From Fictibacillus sp. BK138 (GTDB lineage: Bacteria; Bacillota; Bacilli; Bacillales; Fictibacillaceae), in the NCBI RefSeq assembly GCF_004216955.1, contig NZ_SGXL01000001.1, forward strand, positions 1,111,034 to 1,175,033: a DNA stretch of 64,000 nucleotides, in the 5' to 3' direction. The notes under the pieces are model-generated. The model was not told the DNA's origin. It was given only the letters and a program-made list of their open reading frames with translations, and made no database searches. The position numbers and the translations under genes are program-made. Positions within the stretch are counted from its first letter, which is position 1. The number at the start of each line of letters is the position of its first letter. Positions 37,961 to 45,868 of the stretch are shown in pieces.

Positions 37961-38230
37961 GATTGAATTCCGCTCCAGGATGCTCGCTTTCCGGGGGGCG
38001 TGCGGTGAGCCTCCTAGCGCTTTGCGCTGTTAGGAGTCTCACCTGTCTGCTTCATAGAAGTATCCTTGCTCCTGCGTCTACAAGTCAATGCTACAGATGT
38101 GAGCTTCCTCGTCGCATGCCAGCGAGAAGCTTCTCATGTGGTAGGCACGCACCTTGCGCTCCATTCAACTTGTCAATGAAGGAACTACGCAATAACAACG
38201 TTCCTTTGAAAGACAATCTTTAGAAAAAGC
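37961..38230 (+). repeat. Intergenic repeat copy R6 (long form)
   Basis: Left end GATTGAATTCCGCTCCAGG, GATGCTCGCTTTCC, inner stem GGTGAGCCTCCTA with TAGGAGTCTCACC and apex AGCGC-TTT-GCGCT (38016-38028). The extra module contains CGTCGCATGCC, the palindrome GAGAAGCTTCTC and GGTAGGCACGC, which form a second stem-loop. Right end GCTCCATTCAACTTGTCAATG and tail GACAATCTTTAG. It fills most of the 405-nt gap between pyk and fxsA and separates the pyk stop from the next terminator. No gene is seen. Confidence 0.87.
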
Positions 38231-38237
38231 CTTATAT

Positions 38238-38270
38238 AAAGAGAAGGGACGAAACCTTCTCTTTTTTTAT
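38238..38270 (+). terminator. Terminator downstream of pyk and repeat R6
   Basis: AAAGAGAAGG and CCTTCTCTTT pair perfectly around GACGAAA and are followed by a T-run. It lies 295 nt after the pyk stop, beyond the repeat. A further stem (GACAAA...TTTGTC, 38290-38327) precedes fxsA. Confidence 0.85.
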
Positions 38271-38348
38271 ACGTAAATATGTTCTATTAAGGACAAAAAA
38301 GAAGCATTAAGCGCTTTTTTCTTTGTCGAGTGAAAGCGGTGAATATGT

Positions 38349-38744
38349 ATGTTTAGAATCTTATTGCTTATTTTTATTCTTGTGCCAGCCATTGAAGTTG
38401 GACTATTCATTTTTGCAGGACAGTATATTGGAATTCCAGCTACTATAGCAATTATCTTTCTAACTGGAATAATAGGAGCTTTTCTAGCAAAAAGGGAAGG
38501 AACTGAGACGATTAACAAAATTAGAATGCAGATGGCAAGTGGACAGATGCCAGGAGATGCAGTTCTGGATGGAGCTTGTATTCTTGTCGGTGGTGCATTG
38601 CTTTTAACGCCTGGATTTCTTACTGACTTTGCTGGATTCTCTCTGCTGTTTCCTCCGTTTCGAAAAGTAGTGAAGATTTGGCTAAAAGCTAAACTGTATA
38701 ATAAAATTAAGTCTGGCCAGTTTTATATTATAAGGCGACCATAA
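38349..38744 (+). CDS. fxsA: FxsA family membrane protein
   Basis: Inner-membrane protein; E. coli FxsA (suppressor of F exclusion) relieves phage T7 exclusion, but the cellular role is unclear. The 131-residue product begins FRILLLIFILVPAIEVGLFIFAGQYIG, has a second segment (IPATIAIIFLTGIIGAFLAKREG) and GGALLLTPGFLTDFAGFSLLFPPFR, the family hallmark. GGTGA lies about 8 nt before ATG 38349. Same position after pyk as in B. subtilis (ytzA). Confidence 0.9.
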   Translation: MFRILLLIFILVPAIEVGLFIFAGQYIGIPATIAIIFLTGIIGAFLAKREGTETINKIRMQMASGQMPGDAVLDGACILVGGALLLTPGFLTDFAGFSLLFPPFRKVVKIWLKAKLYNKIKSGQFYIIRRP

Positions 38745-38755
38745 TTTATCTATAA

Positions 38756-38795
38756 TAAAAAAGAACGCTGCAGCATGCAGACGTTCTTTTTTATA
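38756..38795. terminator. Bidirectional terminator between fxsA and ytvI
   Basis: AAAAAGAACG-C-TGC and GCA-GA-CGTTCTTTTTT pair around a short loop, with A-run and T-run flanks. Confidence 0.9.
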
Positions 38796-38796
38796 T

Positions 38797-39912
38797 TTAC
38801 TTTACTGGTTTCATAATAAATTGATAGATTTCATGAAAGAATTTTGCTTCATATAATGCACGGATCACAACTAGGAAGACAGGACCTATGATCAAACCGA
38901 CGAATCCAAATAGCTGAAATCCTGCAAAGAGTGCAGCTAAAGTAGCCAGCGGATCCAATCCTATCGTTTGTGCAAGAAGCTTAGGCTCCATGATCTGCCT
39001 TTGTATAACAACTACTCCATAAAGAATAGATAATCCGATCGTAAGTGTGTAGTTGCCAGTTAAAAAACAATATGCGATCCATGGGAGAAACACAGCTCCT
39101 GTTCCTAAATAAGGAAGAAGGTCGATCGCACCTATCAAAACAGAGATCGTAACGGCATAATCAATTCTCAAAATTAGAAGGCCGATTAAAACGATGGAGG
39201 CGGTTATTGATATCAAAGTAAGCTGTGCTTTCAAAAAACCAAATAGAGCTTTTCTAAGCTCGAAATATACGGTTTTAACAGTGAACGTAAGTTTTTCTGG
39301 AAAGATACCTGTTAAAAAACCAGTTAAACGATACCAGTCCTTACTTATAAAAAATGCTGCCAGCAGGGAAAAAATAAATACAGTAAGAAATGTAGGCAAA
39401 CTTACAATCATTAATGACACACTATTAATAATGGCTTGTGTAATTCCAGTTGCGTTTGTAGTGATGCCTGTTCCTATTCTTTCGATATTATCCATCACGG
39501 TTTCCTTCTGATCTGTACCTAATTTACTGTATATTGAAAGTAAATCCTGATAGAGAGGAAGTACTTGGGTTTTAAAGTAGTTCTCAAAATAAAAGACGAG
39601 CTCCTGAATATAGGAAGGCAGTTCGTGAGCAATATAAGCAAATCCAGTCATCATCTCTTGAATAAGCAAGGTGAGGATTAAAACTAGAAGTCCGAGAAGG
39701 GCAATTATCGAGATTATTACAGCTATTGCCCTGTTCATCTTAAAACGATAAGATAAGAAGCCTACTAATGGATTTATAATAAGTGCGATTAAAGCACCTG
39801 CGATAAAGGGATAGAGAATGGCTGAAACATAATAGCTTGTAAAGACAAGAGCAGCAGCAATTATAATAATATAACTGAAGCGGATTATCCGCTGTACCAT
39901 ATCGGCCTGCAA
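38797..39912 (-). CDS. ytvI: Sporulation integral membrane protein YtvI (AI-2E exporter family fold)
   Basis: Multi-spanning membrane protein of the AI-2E/TqsA superfamily; sporulation-associated in Bacillus, transported molecule unknown. The 371-residue product (same length as B. subtilis YtvI) has two N-terminal segments (residues about 9-50), one at about 58-80, a large polar middle with YFENYFKTQVLPLYQDLLSIYSKLG, and five hydrophobic segments in the C-terminal half including YLGTGAVFLPWIAYCFLTG. The TTG at 39912 has AGGTGAT 5 nt upstream; ATG 39900 is the alternative. Divergent from ytwI. Confidence 0.9.
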   Translation of the reverse strand: MQADMVQRIIRFSYIIIIAAALVFTSYYVSAILYPFIAGALIALIINPLVGFLSYRFKMNRAIAVIISIIALLGLLVLILTLLIQEMMTGFAYIAHELPSYIQELVFYFENYFKTQVLPLYQDLLSIYSKLGTDQKETVMDNIERIGTGITTNATGITQAIINSVSLMIVSLPTFLTVFIFSLLAAFFISKDWYRLTGFLTGIFPEKLTFTVKTVYFELRKALFGFLKAQLTLISITASIVLIGLLILRIDYAVTISVLIGAIDLLPYLGTGAVFLPWIAYCFLTGNYTLTIGLSILYGVVVIQRQIMEPKLLAQTIGLDPLATLAALFAGFQLFGFVGLIIGPVFLVVIRALYEAKFFHEIYQFIMKPVK

Positions 39913-39959
39913 GGTTAATCACCTGCTTTCTGGTCACCTAAAATAGAAAGGAATTTATT

Positions 39960-40418
39960 ATGGAATCTTTACTTTTTTTAATCGGTCTATTGGTTATCGG
40001 AGTGGCTGCAAAAAATCAATCCCTTATGATCGCTATCCTATTTTTGTTAGTGTTAAAATTTACAGGATTAGGTGAGAAATGGTTTTCGGTTATACAGCAA
40101 AAAGGTATAAACTGGGGTGTCACTATTATTACGATTGCGGTGCTTATTCCAATTGCAACTGGTGATATCGGTTTTAAACAACTGCAAGAATCACTTCGCT
40201 CTTTCTATGCATGGATTGCACTGTTATCGGGCATTTTCGTTGCAGTTATCGCAAGCAGAGGACTCGTACTGCTTCAAAATGACCCTCATATTACCGCGGC
40301 TCTAGTGTTTGGTACAATACTCGCGGTGGCACTATTTAAAGGAGTTGCTGTGGGTCCTTTAATTGGTGCAGGAATCGCATACATTGCTATGAAAGTGGTT
40401 GAAATGTTTACTGCTTAA
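39960..40418 (+). CDS. ytwI: DUF441 membrane protein YtwI
   Basis: Small integral membrane protein of unknown function (UPF0756/DUF441). The 152-residue product has about four hydrophobic segments and family motifs LIGLLVIGVAAKNQSLMIA, SGIFVAVIASRGL and GPLIGAGIAYI. AAAGGAA lies about 8 nt before ATG 39960. As in B. subtilis it lies between ytvI and citZ. Confidence 0.93.
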   Translation: MESLLFLIGLLVIGVAAKNQSLMIAILFLLVLKFTGLGEKWFSVIQQKGINWGVTIITIAVLIPIATGDIGFKQLQESLRSFYAWIALLSGIFVAVIASRGLVLLQNDPHITAALVFGTILAVALFKGVAVGPLIGAGIAYIAMKVVEMFTA

Positions 40419-40451
40419 TCACCTTAACAGGCATGAATTAAGCGTTATCCG

Positions 40452-40480
40452 TTCACAAAAATCAGATTTTTGTTTATAAT
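40452..40480 (+). promoter_or_regulatory. Sigma-A promoter of citZ
   Basis: TTCACA (40452-40457), 17-nt spacer, TATAAT (40475-40480), giving a leader of about 138 nt. The leader holds an imperfect hairpin CATTTTCTTCTC / GAGAAGGAAAATG (40515-40549). In B. subtilis this region is the target of CcpC and CcpA; I do not see an unambiguous site for either. Confidence 0.7.
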
Positions 40481-40624
40481 TGATGTGTATGTCCCATTTC
40501 CTTTAAATAGTCTTTCATTTTCTTCTCTCTTTTTTTGAGAAGGAAAATGTAAGCTCTTTCTATTTTTAAAAAAATGAAACAATTAAAGGAGAAGAGAGAA
40601 TAACAGAAAAAAGGAGAGATAGCC

Positions 40625-41740
40625 ATGACAGCTACAAGAGGATTAGAAGGAATTGTTGCAACAACATCTTCTGTCAGCTCTATCATTGACGATGTTTTAA
40701 CCTATAGAGGATATAGCATTGATGACTTAGCTGATTATGCAACTTTTGAGGAAGTTGTATACTTGCTTTGGAATGGTAAACTGCCTAACCAATCTGAACT
40801 AGATGAGTTTAAATCCGAGCTTTCAGAAGCGAGTGAACTTCCTGCGGAATTGTTGGAACAAATGAAATCGCTTCCTTTGAAGAATGCGCATCCAATGACA
40901 GTTTTGCGTACAATCGTGTCTACACTTGCGATGTATGATAAGGATGCAGAGGATATGTCAACGGAAGGAAACTACAAAAAAGCCATCCGTCTTCAGGCAC
41001 AAATGTCTTCACTAGTAACGGCATTTGCACGTATTAGAGATGGAAAAGATCCTTTATCTCCTAAAAAAGATTTAAGCTATGCTGCTAATTTCTTATATAT
41101 GCTAACAGGCAAAGAACCTGATGAAATTTCTGAAACTGCTTTTAATAAAGCACTGGTACTGCATGCAGACCATGAATTAAATGCTTCTACATTCACTGCA
41201 CGTGTATGTGTTGCAACACTTTCTGATATCTACTCTGGAATCACAGCTGCGATCGGAGCTCTTAAAGGGCCATTACATGGCGGAGCAAACGAACAGGTTA
41301 TGAAGATGCTTTCTGAGATCGGTGAAGAATCAAACGTTGAATCATACTTGGATAAGGCGATTGAAAATAAGCAAAAGATCATGGGCTTTGGACACCGTGT
41401 ATACAAAAATGGAGATCCTCGTGCGAAACATTTGCGTGAGATGTCTAAGCAGTTAACTTCAATTACAGGCGAAGAAAAATGGTATACGATGAGCGTAAAG
41501 ATTGATGAAACGTTAAAGCAAAAGAAAGGCCTGCTTCCAAACGTAGATTTTTACTCTGCAAGTGTTTATCACAGCCTGGGTATTGATCATGACTTATTTA
41601 CGCCAATCTTTGCTATCAGCCGTGTTTCTGGCTGGATCGCACACATCTTGGAGCAGTATGATAATAACCGTCTGATCCGTCCGCGTGCTGAGTATATCGG
41701 ACCTGATATGCAGCAGTTTGTTCCATTAGAGCAAAGATAA
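40625..41740 (+). CDS. citZ: Citrate synthase CitZ
   Basis: Condenses oxaloacetate and acetyl-CoA, entry to the TCA cycle. The 371-residue product has GPLHGGANEQVMKML, MGFGHRVYKNGDPRAKHL and a C-terminal ISRVSGWIAHILEQ with catalytic His, His and Asp positions of the short Gram-positive citrate synthases. AAAGGAGAG lies upstream of ATG 40625. It heads the citZ-icd-mdh cluster but has its own terminator. Confidence 0.97.
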   Translation: MTATRGLEGIVATTSSVSSIIDDVLTYRGYSIDDLADYATFEEVVYLLWNGKLPNQSELDEFKSELSEASELPAELLEQMKSLPLKNAHPMTVLRTIVSTLAMYDKDAEDMSTEGNYKKAIRLQAQMSSLVTAFARIRDGKDPLSPKKDLSYAANFLYMLTGKEPDEISETAFNKALVLHADHELNASTFTARVCVATLSDIYSGITAAIGALKGPLHGGANEQVMKMLSEIGEESNVESYLDKAIENKQKIMGFGHRVYKNGDPRAKHLREMSKQLTSITGEEKWYTMSVKIDETLKQKKGLLPNVDFYSASVYHSLGIDHDLFTPIFAISRVSGWIAHILEQYDNNRLIRPRAEYIGPDMQQFVPLEQR

Positions 41741-41763
41741 AAGAAAATAAAAACAATCATTTG

Positions 41764-41792
41764 AAAAAGAGAAGGGATTCTTCTTCTCTTTT
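41764..41792 (+). terminator. Terminator after citZ
   Basis: AAAAGAGAAG and CTTCTCTTTT pair around GGATTCTT; weak T-run, so read-through into icd is likely. A candidate promoter TTCACT - 16 nt - TAGTAT (41791-41818) follows. Confidence 0.72.
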
Positions 41793-41853
41793 CACTATGT
41801 TTTTTAGTAGACTAGTATGGTAAATGTATTTGCAGAAATAGGAGGAATTTAGA

Positions 41854-43122
41854 ATGTCTAACGGAGAACGTATTACAGTTGACAACGGAGTGTTGAATGT
41901 ACCAAACCAGCCAATTATCCCTTTCATCGAAGGTGACGGAACTGGACCAGATATCTGGGCTGCTGCTTCAAGAGTATTAGAAGCTGCTGTTGAAAAAGCA
42001 TATAACGGTGAGAAAAAGATTGTTTGGAAAGAAGTTCTTGCTGGAGAAAAGGCATTTAACCAAACAGGAGAATGGCTTCCATCAGAAACTTTAGATGTTA
42101 TTCGCGATTACATAATTGCGATTAAAGGACCTCTTACTACACCTGTCGGCGGAGGAATCAGATCTCTTAACGTTGCACTAAGACAAGAGTTAGATTTGTT
42201 CACTTGCTTGCGTCCTGTTCAATATTTCAAAGGTGTACCTTCACCGGTAAAACGTCCTGAAGATACTAATATGGTTATCTTCCGTGAAAATACTGAAGAT
42301 ATTTACGCAGGTATCGAATATGCGAGCGGTTCTGACGAAGTGAAAAAGCTTATTCAATTCCTTCAAGATGAAATGGGTGTTAACAAAATCCGCTTCCCGG
42401 AAACATCAGGAATTGGTATTAAGCCTGTATCTTCAGAAGGTACACAGCGTCTAGTGCGTGCTGCGATCCAATATGCGATCAACGAAGGCCGTAAGAGCGT
42501 GACACTTGTTCACAAAGGAAACATCATGAAATACACTGAAGGAGCTTTCAAAAATTGGGGTTATGAGCTTGCAGAAGCTGAATTCGGAGATAAAGTGTTC
42601 ACTTGGGCTCAATATGACCGTATTGTTGAAGAGAGCGGAAAAGACGCTGCAAATAAAGCTCAAGCTGACGCTGAAGCTGCTGGAAAGATTATCGTTAAAG
42701 ATTCTATCGCTGATATCTTCTTGCAGCAGATTCTTACTCGTCCAGCTGAATTTGATGTAGTTGCAACAATGAACTTGAACGGTGACTACATTTCTGATGC
42801 ACTTGCTGCACAAGTTGGCGGAATCGGTATTGCGCCAGGAGCAAACATCAACTACGAAACAGGACATGCTATTTTTGAAGCAACTCACGGTACTGCACCG
42901 AAATATGCTGGTCTTGATAAAGTAAACCCTTCATCTGTTATCCTTTCAGGTGTACTTATGTTAGAACACTTAGGTTGGGGAGAAGCAGCTAAACTTGTTC
43001 TTTCATCAATGGAAAATACAATTGCAAGTAAAGTAGTAACATATGACTTTGCACGTTTGATGGACGGTGCTACAGAAGTTAAATGTTCTGAGTTTGCAGA
43101 CGAACTAATCAAAAATATGTAA
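41854..43122 (+). CDS. icd: Isocitrate dehydrogenase (NADP)
   Basis: Oxidative decarboxylation of isocitrate to 2-oxoglutarate. The 422-residue product has [28 protein letters not shown] (substrate serine loop), [30 protein letters not shown] and HGTAPKYAG, which match the NADP-type Bacillus/E. coli enzyme. AGGAGG lies upstream of ATG 41854. Confidence 0.97.
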   Translation: MSNGERITVDNGVLNVPNQPIIPFIEGDGTGPDIWAAASRVLEAAVEKAYNGEKKIVWKEVLAGEKAFNQTGEWLPSETLDVIRDYIIAIKGPLTTPVGGGIRSLNVALRQELDLFTCLRPVQYFKGVPSPVKRPEDTNMVIFRENTEDIYAGIEYASGSDEVKKLIQFLQDEMGVNKIRFPETSGIGIKPVSSEGTQRLVRAAIQYAINEGRKSVTLVHKGNIMKYTEGAFKNWGYELAEAEFGDKVFTWAQYDRIVEESGKDAANKAQADAEAAGKIIVKDSIADIFLQQILTRPAEFDVVATMNLNGDYISDALAAQVGGIGIAPGANINYETGHAIFEATHGTAPKYAGLDKVNPSSVILSGVLMLEHLGWGEAAKLVLSSMENTIASKVVTYDFARLMDGATEVKCSEFADELIKNM

Positions 43123-43152
43123 GCAACGGCCCCTTTGATTAGGGGCTTTGCT
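43121..43152 (+). terminator. Weak terminator-like stem between icd and mdh
   Basis: GCCCCT and AGGGGC pair around TTGATT (43129-43146), extended by AAGC/GCTA; only a short T stretch follows, so partial read-through to mdh is expected. Confidence 0.55.
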
Positions 43153-43163
43153 AAAATTAGTTT

Positions 43164-43177
43164 AGTAAACGTTTTCT
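43164..43177 (+). promoter_or_regulatory. cre-like site ahead of mdh
   Basis: AGTAAACGTTTTCT matches the cre consensus TGWAARCGYTWNCW except for the first base. It lies 24 nt before the mdh start. Confidence 0.4.
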
Positions 43178-43200
43178 ATACTGTTTCTGGAGGGAAAGAC

Positions 43201-44139
43201 ATGGCAAACAAGCGTAAAAAGATTTCAGTTATTGGTGGAGGATTTACCGGAGCAACAACTGCTTTCATTTTAGGGCAAAAAGAGATCGGCGATGTTGTAT
43301 TAGTCGATATTCCTCAAATGGAAAACCCTACAAAAGGGAAAGCGCTTGACATGATGGAAGCAAGTCCTGTTCAAGGTTTTGACGCTGCCATTACGGGTAC
43401 TAGCGATTACGCTGATACTGCGGGTTCTGATGTTGTAGTCATCACTGCTGGTATCGCCCGTAAACCTGGTATGAGCCGAGATGATCTTGTCAATACGAAT
43501 GCTGGAATCATGAAGAGTGTTACAAAGGAAATCGTTAAACATTCTCCTGACTGTACGATCATCGTATTAACAAATCCAGTTGATGCCATGACATATACAG
43601 TTTTAAAAGAGTCTGGTTTCCCTAAACAGCGCGTAATCGGTCAATCTGGAATTCTTGATACAGCTCGTTTCCGCACATTTGTTGCTATGGAATTAAACCT
43701 ATCTGTAAAAGACGTAACTGGTTTCGTTCTTGGCGGACATGGTGATGACATGGTTCCTTTAGTCCGCTACTCTTATGCGGGTGGAATTCCCTTAGAAAAA
43801 TTAATCTCAAAAGAACGTCTGGATGCAATTGTTGAGCGCACACGTAAAGGTGGCGGTGAGATCGTTAACTTATTAGGTAACGGATCTGCTTATTATGCAC
43901 CAGCTGCTTCATTAGTTGAAATGGTAGAAGCCATCGTGAAGGATCAGCGCAGGGTACTGCCTTCGATCGCCTATCTAGAAGGTGAGTATGGCTACAATGG
44001 AATCTGTCTAGGAGTACCTACAATCTTAGGCGGCAATGGCTTAGAAGAAATCATTGAGTTGGAGCTTACAGCTGAAGAGAAATCTGCACTTGATCAATCA
44101 GCAGAATCTGTAAAAGCTGTAATGAAAGTTCTGGCATAA
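43201..44139 (+). CDS. mdh: Malate dehydrogenase Mdh
   Basis: NAD-dependent malate/oxaloacetate interconversion in the TCA cycle; LDH-like family. The 312-residue product, same as B. subtilis, has [17 protein letters not shown], the substrate arginines in [25 protein letters not shown] and the catalytic His in [12 protein letters not shown] 43201 follows GGAGGGAAAG; the frame extends upstream to 43135 through the terminator stem and is rejected. Confidence 0.97.
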   Translation: MANKRKKISVIGGGFTGATTAFILGQKEIGDVVLVDIPQMENPTKGKALDMMEASPVQGFDAAITGTSDYADTAGSDVVVITAGIARKPGMSRDDLVNTNAGIMKSVTKEIVKHSPDCTIIVLTNPVDAMTYTVLKESGFPKQRVIGQSGILDTARFRTFVAMELNLSVKDVTGFVLGGHGDDMVPLVRYSYAGGIPLEKLISKERLDAIVERTRKGGGEIVNLLGNGSAYYAPAASLVEMVEAIVKDQRRVLPSIAYLEGEYGYNGICLGVPTILGGNGLEEIIELELTAEEKSALDQSAESVKAVMKVLA

Positions 44140-44144
44140 CAAAA

Positions 44145-44174
44145 AGGAGATTCGGGAGTTTGTCCCGAATCTTT
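44145..44174 (+). terminator. Terminator after mdh
   Basis: GAGATTCGGGA and CCCGAATCTTTTC form the stem; it overlaps the -35 region of the next promoter. Confidence 0.83.
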
Positions 44175-44202
44175 TCTCCTATTTATAATGAAAGCGTTAA
44201 CA
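44160..44202 (+). promoter_or_regulatory. Promoter with a perfect cre site for the MaoC-like gene
   Basis: TTGTCC (44160-44165), 18-nt spacer, TATAAT (44184-44189). TGAAAGCGTTAACA (44189-44202) fits the CcpA cre consensus at all 14 positions and starts at the last base of the -10, covering the transcription start, a placement that gives glucose repression. Confidence 0.75.
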
Positions 44203-44219
44203 TTTAAGGGGGAACTAAA

Positions 44220-44696
44220 GTGCTGATCGGAAAAAAGAGGAAGCTTGGCAGAAAAATTAATGAAATTCAGGCCGGCGAGAAACTCGAGATGCAAGAAACA
44301 ATTGAAGATAAAGACCTTTTGCTGTATCTAGGACTAACAAACGATAACAATCCTCTCTTCATACAGCATGATTACGCAACACTTACACCATTTAAAAAGC
44401 CAGTAGTACCTCAAATTATGTTGATGGGAATGGTAACTTCAGCGGTATCGAAATATTTGCCTGGCCCAGGAAGCTCGATTACACAATCACACTTTCAATT
44501 TGTAAAACCGGTTTATCATTATTCAAAACTAACATTCTTGTTTGAGATCACAGAAGTAGACAGGGATAATCATTTAGTTACGATTAAAGCATCTGCAAAA
44601 AATGAAGAAGGGATTGAAGTTTTGAACGCAGAACTTCAAGTGTGCCCTCCATATCCGCCAAAATCCATAACATCCAATACGATGGAAAACTTTTAA
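44220..44696 (+). CDS. MaoC-like (hot-dog) hydratase family protein
   Basis: Probable (R)-specific enoyl-CoA hydratase or related hot-dog protein. The 158-residue product has the hydratase-type motif LGLTNDNNPLFIQHDYA at about residue 38 (family form GDxNPxH: here the Asp and Asn are present, and the His appears three residues later), PVVPQIMLMGMVTSAVSKYLPGPGSS and a C-terminal beta sheet ending VTIKASAKNEEGIEV. GTG 44220 has AAGGGGGAAC 6 nt upstream. Under a CcpA-type site and next to TCA genes, a role in fatty-acid or polyhydroxyalkanoate-type metabolism is plausible but unproven. Not in B. subtilis at this place. Confidence 0.8.
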   Translation: MLIGKKRKLGRKINEIQAGEKLEMQETIEDKDLLLYLGLTNDNNPLFIQHDYATLTPFKKPVVPQIMLMGMVTSAVSKYLPGPGSSITQSHFQFVKPVYHYSKLTFLFEITEVDRDNHLVTIKASAKNEEGIEVLNAELQVCPPYPPKSITSNTMENF

Positions 44697-44728
44697 AACC
44701 CTTTCTGATGAAAGGGTTTTATTTTTTG
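44695..44728 (+). terminator. Terminator after the MaoC-like gene
   Basis: AAAACCCTTT and AAAGGGTTTT pair perfectly around CTGATG, then T-run. Confidence 0.92.
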
Positions 44729-44747
44729 TGAAGGTTGTTTCGTAGTG

Positions 44748-45027
44748 CTTTGTTGCTAATTAGAGCGGTTGATTTCCGCTCCAGGTGCTCCCTTTCCGCG
44801 GGGCAGGCGGTGAGCTTCCCTACCGCTTTGCGGTGGCGGGGTCTCACATCCAAGGATGTATAAGTGCTCCTGCGTTTACAAGCAAATCCTGAAGAAGTGT
44901 GTTTCTCGTCGCATGCTTGCTAGAAGTTTATTCAAGTGGTTGGCACGCAGGAATCTCACACCTTACGCTCCAATCAACTAGTCAGCGATGACAATGCCTT
45001 ATAAAGCAACAAAGATTAAGAAAACAG
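44748..45027 (+). repeat. Intergenic repeat copy R7 (long form)
   Basis: Left tail TTTGTTGCTAAT and end GGTTGATTTCCGCTCCAGG, GTGCTCCCTTTCC, inner stem GGTGAG / CTCAC with apex ACCGC-TTT-GCGGT (44822-44834). The second module with CGTCGCATGC, AGAAGTTTATTC and GGTTGGCACGC is partly decayed. Right end CTCCAATCAACTAGTCAG and tail AGCAACAAAGATTAAG. It fills most of the 458-nt gap before phoP. Confidence 0.85.
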
Positions 45028-45088
45028 AATGGTGAATGTAAAAAATATGTAAAGAAAATGTTAAGCAAGTATGAAAATTTAGCGTTTT

Positions 45089-45118
45089 TTGTACACACTA
45101 ACAAAAACATAGTATGAT
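45089..45118 (+). promoter_or_regulatory. Candidate sigma-A promoter of phoPR
   Basis: TTGTAC (45089-45094), 18-nt spacer, TATGAT (45113-45118). TTAAG/TTAGC-like half-sites upstream could be part of a Pho box, but no clean TTAACA pair with 11-nt spacing is visible. Confidence 0.55.
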
Positions 45119-45154
45119 AAATTTGTAAAAGTCGTTATAAAGGTGGGAATTTGA

Positions 45155-45868
45155 ATGAGCCAAAAGTTACTCGTTGTAGAAGATGAAATTTCAATTTCAA
45201 CATTGTTGCAGTTCAATCTAGAACAAGCAGGATTTCAAGTAGTAACAGCAATGGATGGCAAAAACGGACTAGAAAGAGCAGAAAGTGAAATTCCTGACCT
45301 GATCATTTTAGATCTAATGCTTCCAGAAATGGATGGGCTGGAAGTATGCAAAGAGCTGCGTTCAAGAAAATTAAACATTCCAATTCTTATGCTAACGGCT
45401 AAAGATGATGAATTTGATAAAGTGCTGGGTCTTGAATTAGGTGCCGATGATTATATGACAAAACCTTTCAGTCCAAGAGAAGTAGTGGCAAGGGTAAAGG
45501 CGATTCTCCGTCGGACAGGTGCAGCGGGAACAGACACGGAAAAAAATAAAAAAGATAAAGTGGAACATCTTCAAATTGGAGAAGTAGATATTTACCCTGA
45601 AAATTATGAAGCTTATTTCAAAGAGAAAGCGCTGGAATTAACGCCAAAGGAATTTGAATTGCTGGTTTATCTTGCGAGACATAAAGGACGCGTTCTTTCG
45701 AGGGAACAGCTTTTGTCAGCGGTCTGGAACTATGATTTTGTAGGAGATACTAGGATTGTTGATGTTCATATCAGCCATCTTCGGGATAAAATTGAAACGA
45801 ATACTAGAAAACCAATCTATATTAAAACGATTAGAGGACTAGGCTATAAACTAGAGGAGCCTCAATAA
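45155..45868 (+). CDS. phoP: Phosphate response regulator PhoP
   Basis: OmpR-family response regulator for phosphate starvation. The 237-residue product has a receiver domain with phosphoacceptor Asp53 in LIILDLMLPEMDGL, acidic pocket VVEDE, Lys in MTKPFSPREVVARV, and a winged-helix DNA-binding domain with ELTPKEFELLVYLARHKGRVLSREQLL. GGTGGG lies upstream of ATG 45155. Its stop overlaps the phoR start by one base (TAATG). Confidence 0.95.
   Translation: MSQKLLVVEDEISISTLLQFNLEQAGFQVVTAMDGKNGLERAESEIPDLIILDLMLPEMDGLEVCKELRSRKLNIPILMLTAKDDEFDKVLGLELGADDYMTKPFSPREVVARVKAILRRTGAAGTDTEKNKKDKVEHLQIGEVDIYPENYEAYFKEKALELTPKEFELLVYLARHKGRVLSREQLLSAVWNYDFVGDTRIVDVHISHLRDKIETNTRKPIYIKTIRGLGYKLEEPQ

Noticed and set aside
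37963-38223. 86-codon open frame after pyk with many Cys and Arg
   Set aside because: It is a reading of repeat R6; its start has no Shine-Dalgarno, and related frames over R10 are not in step over the whole length.
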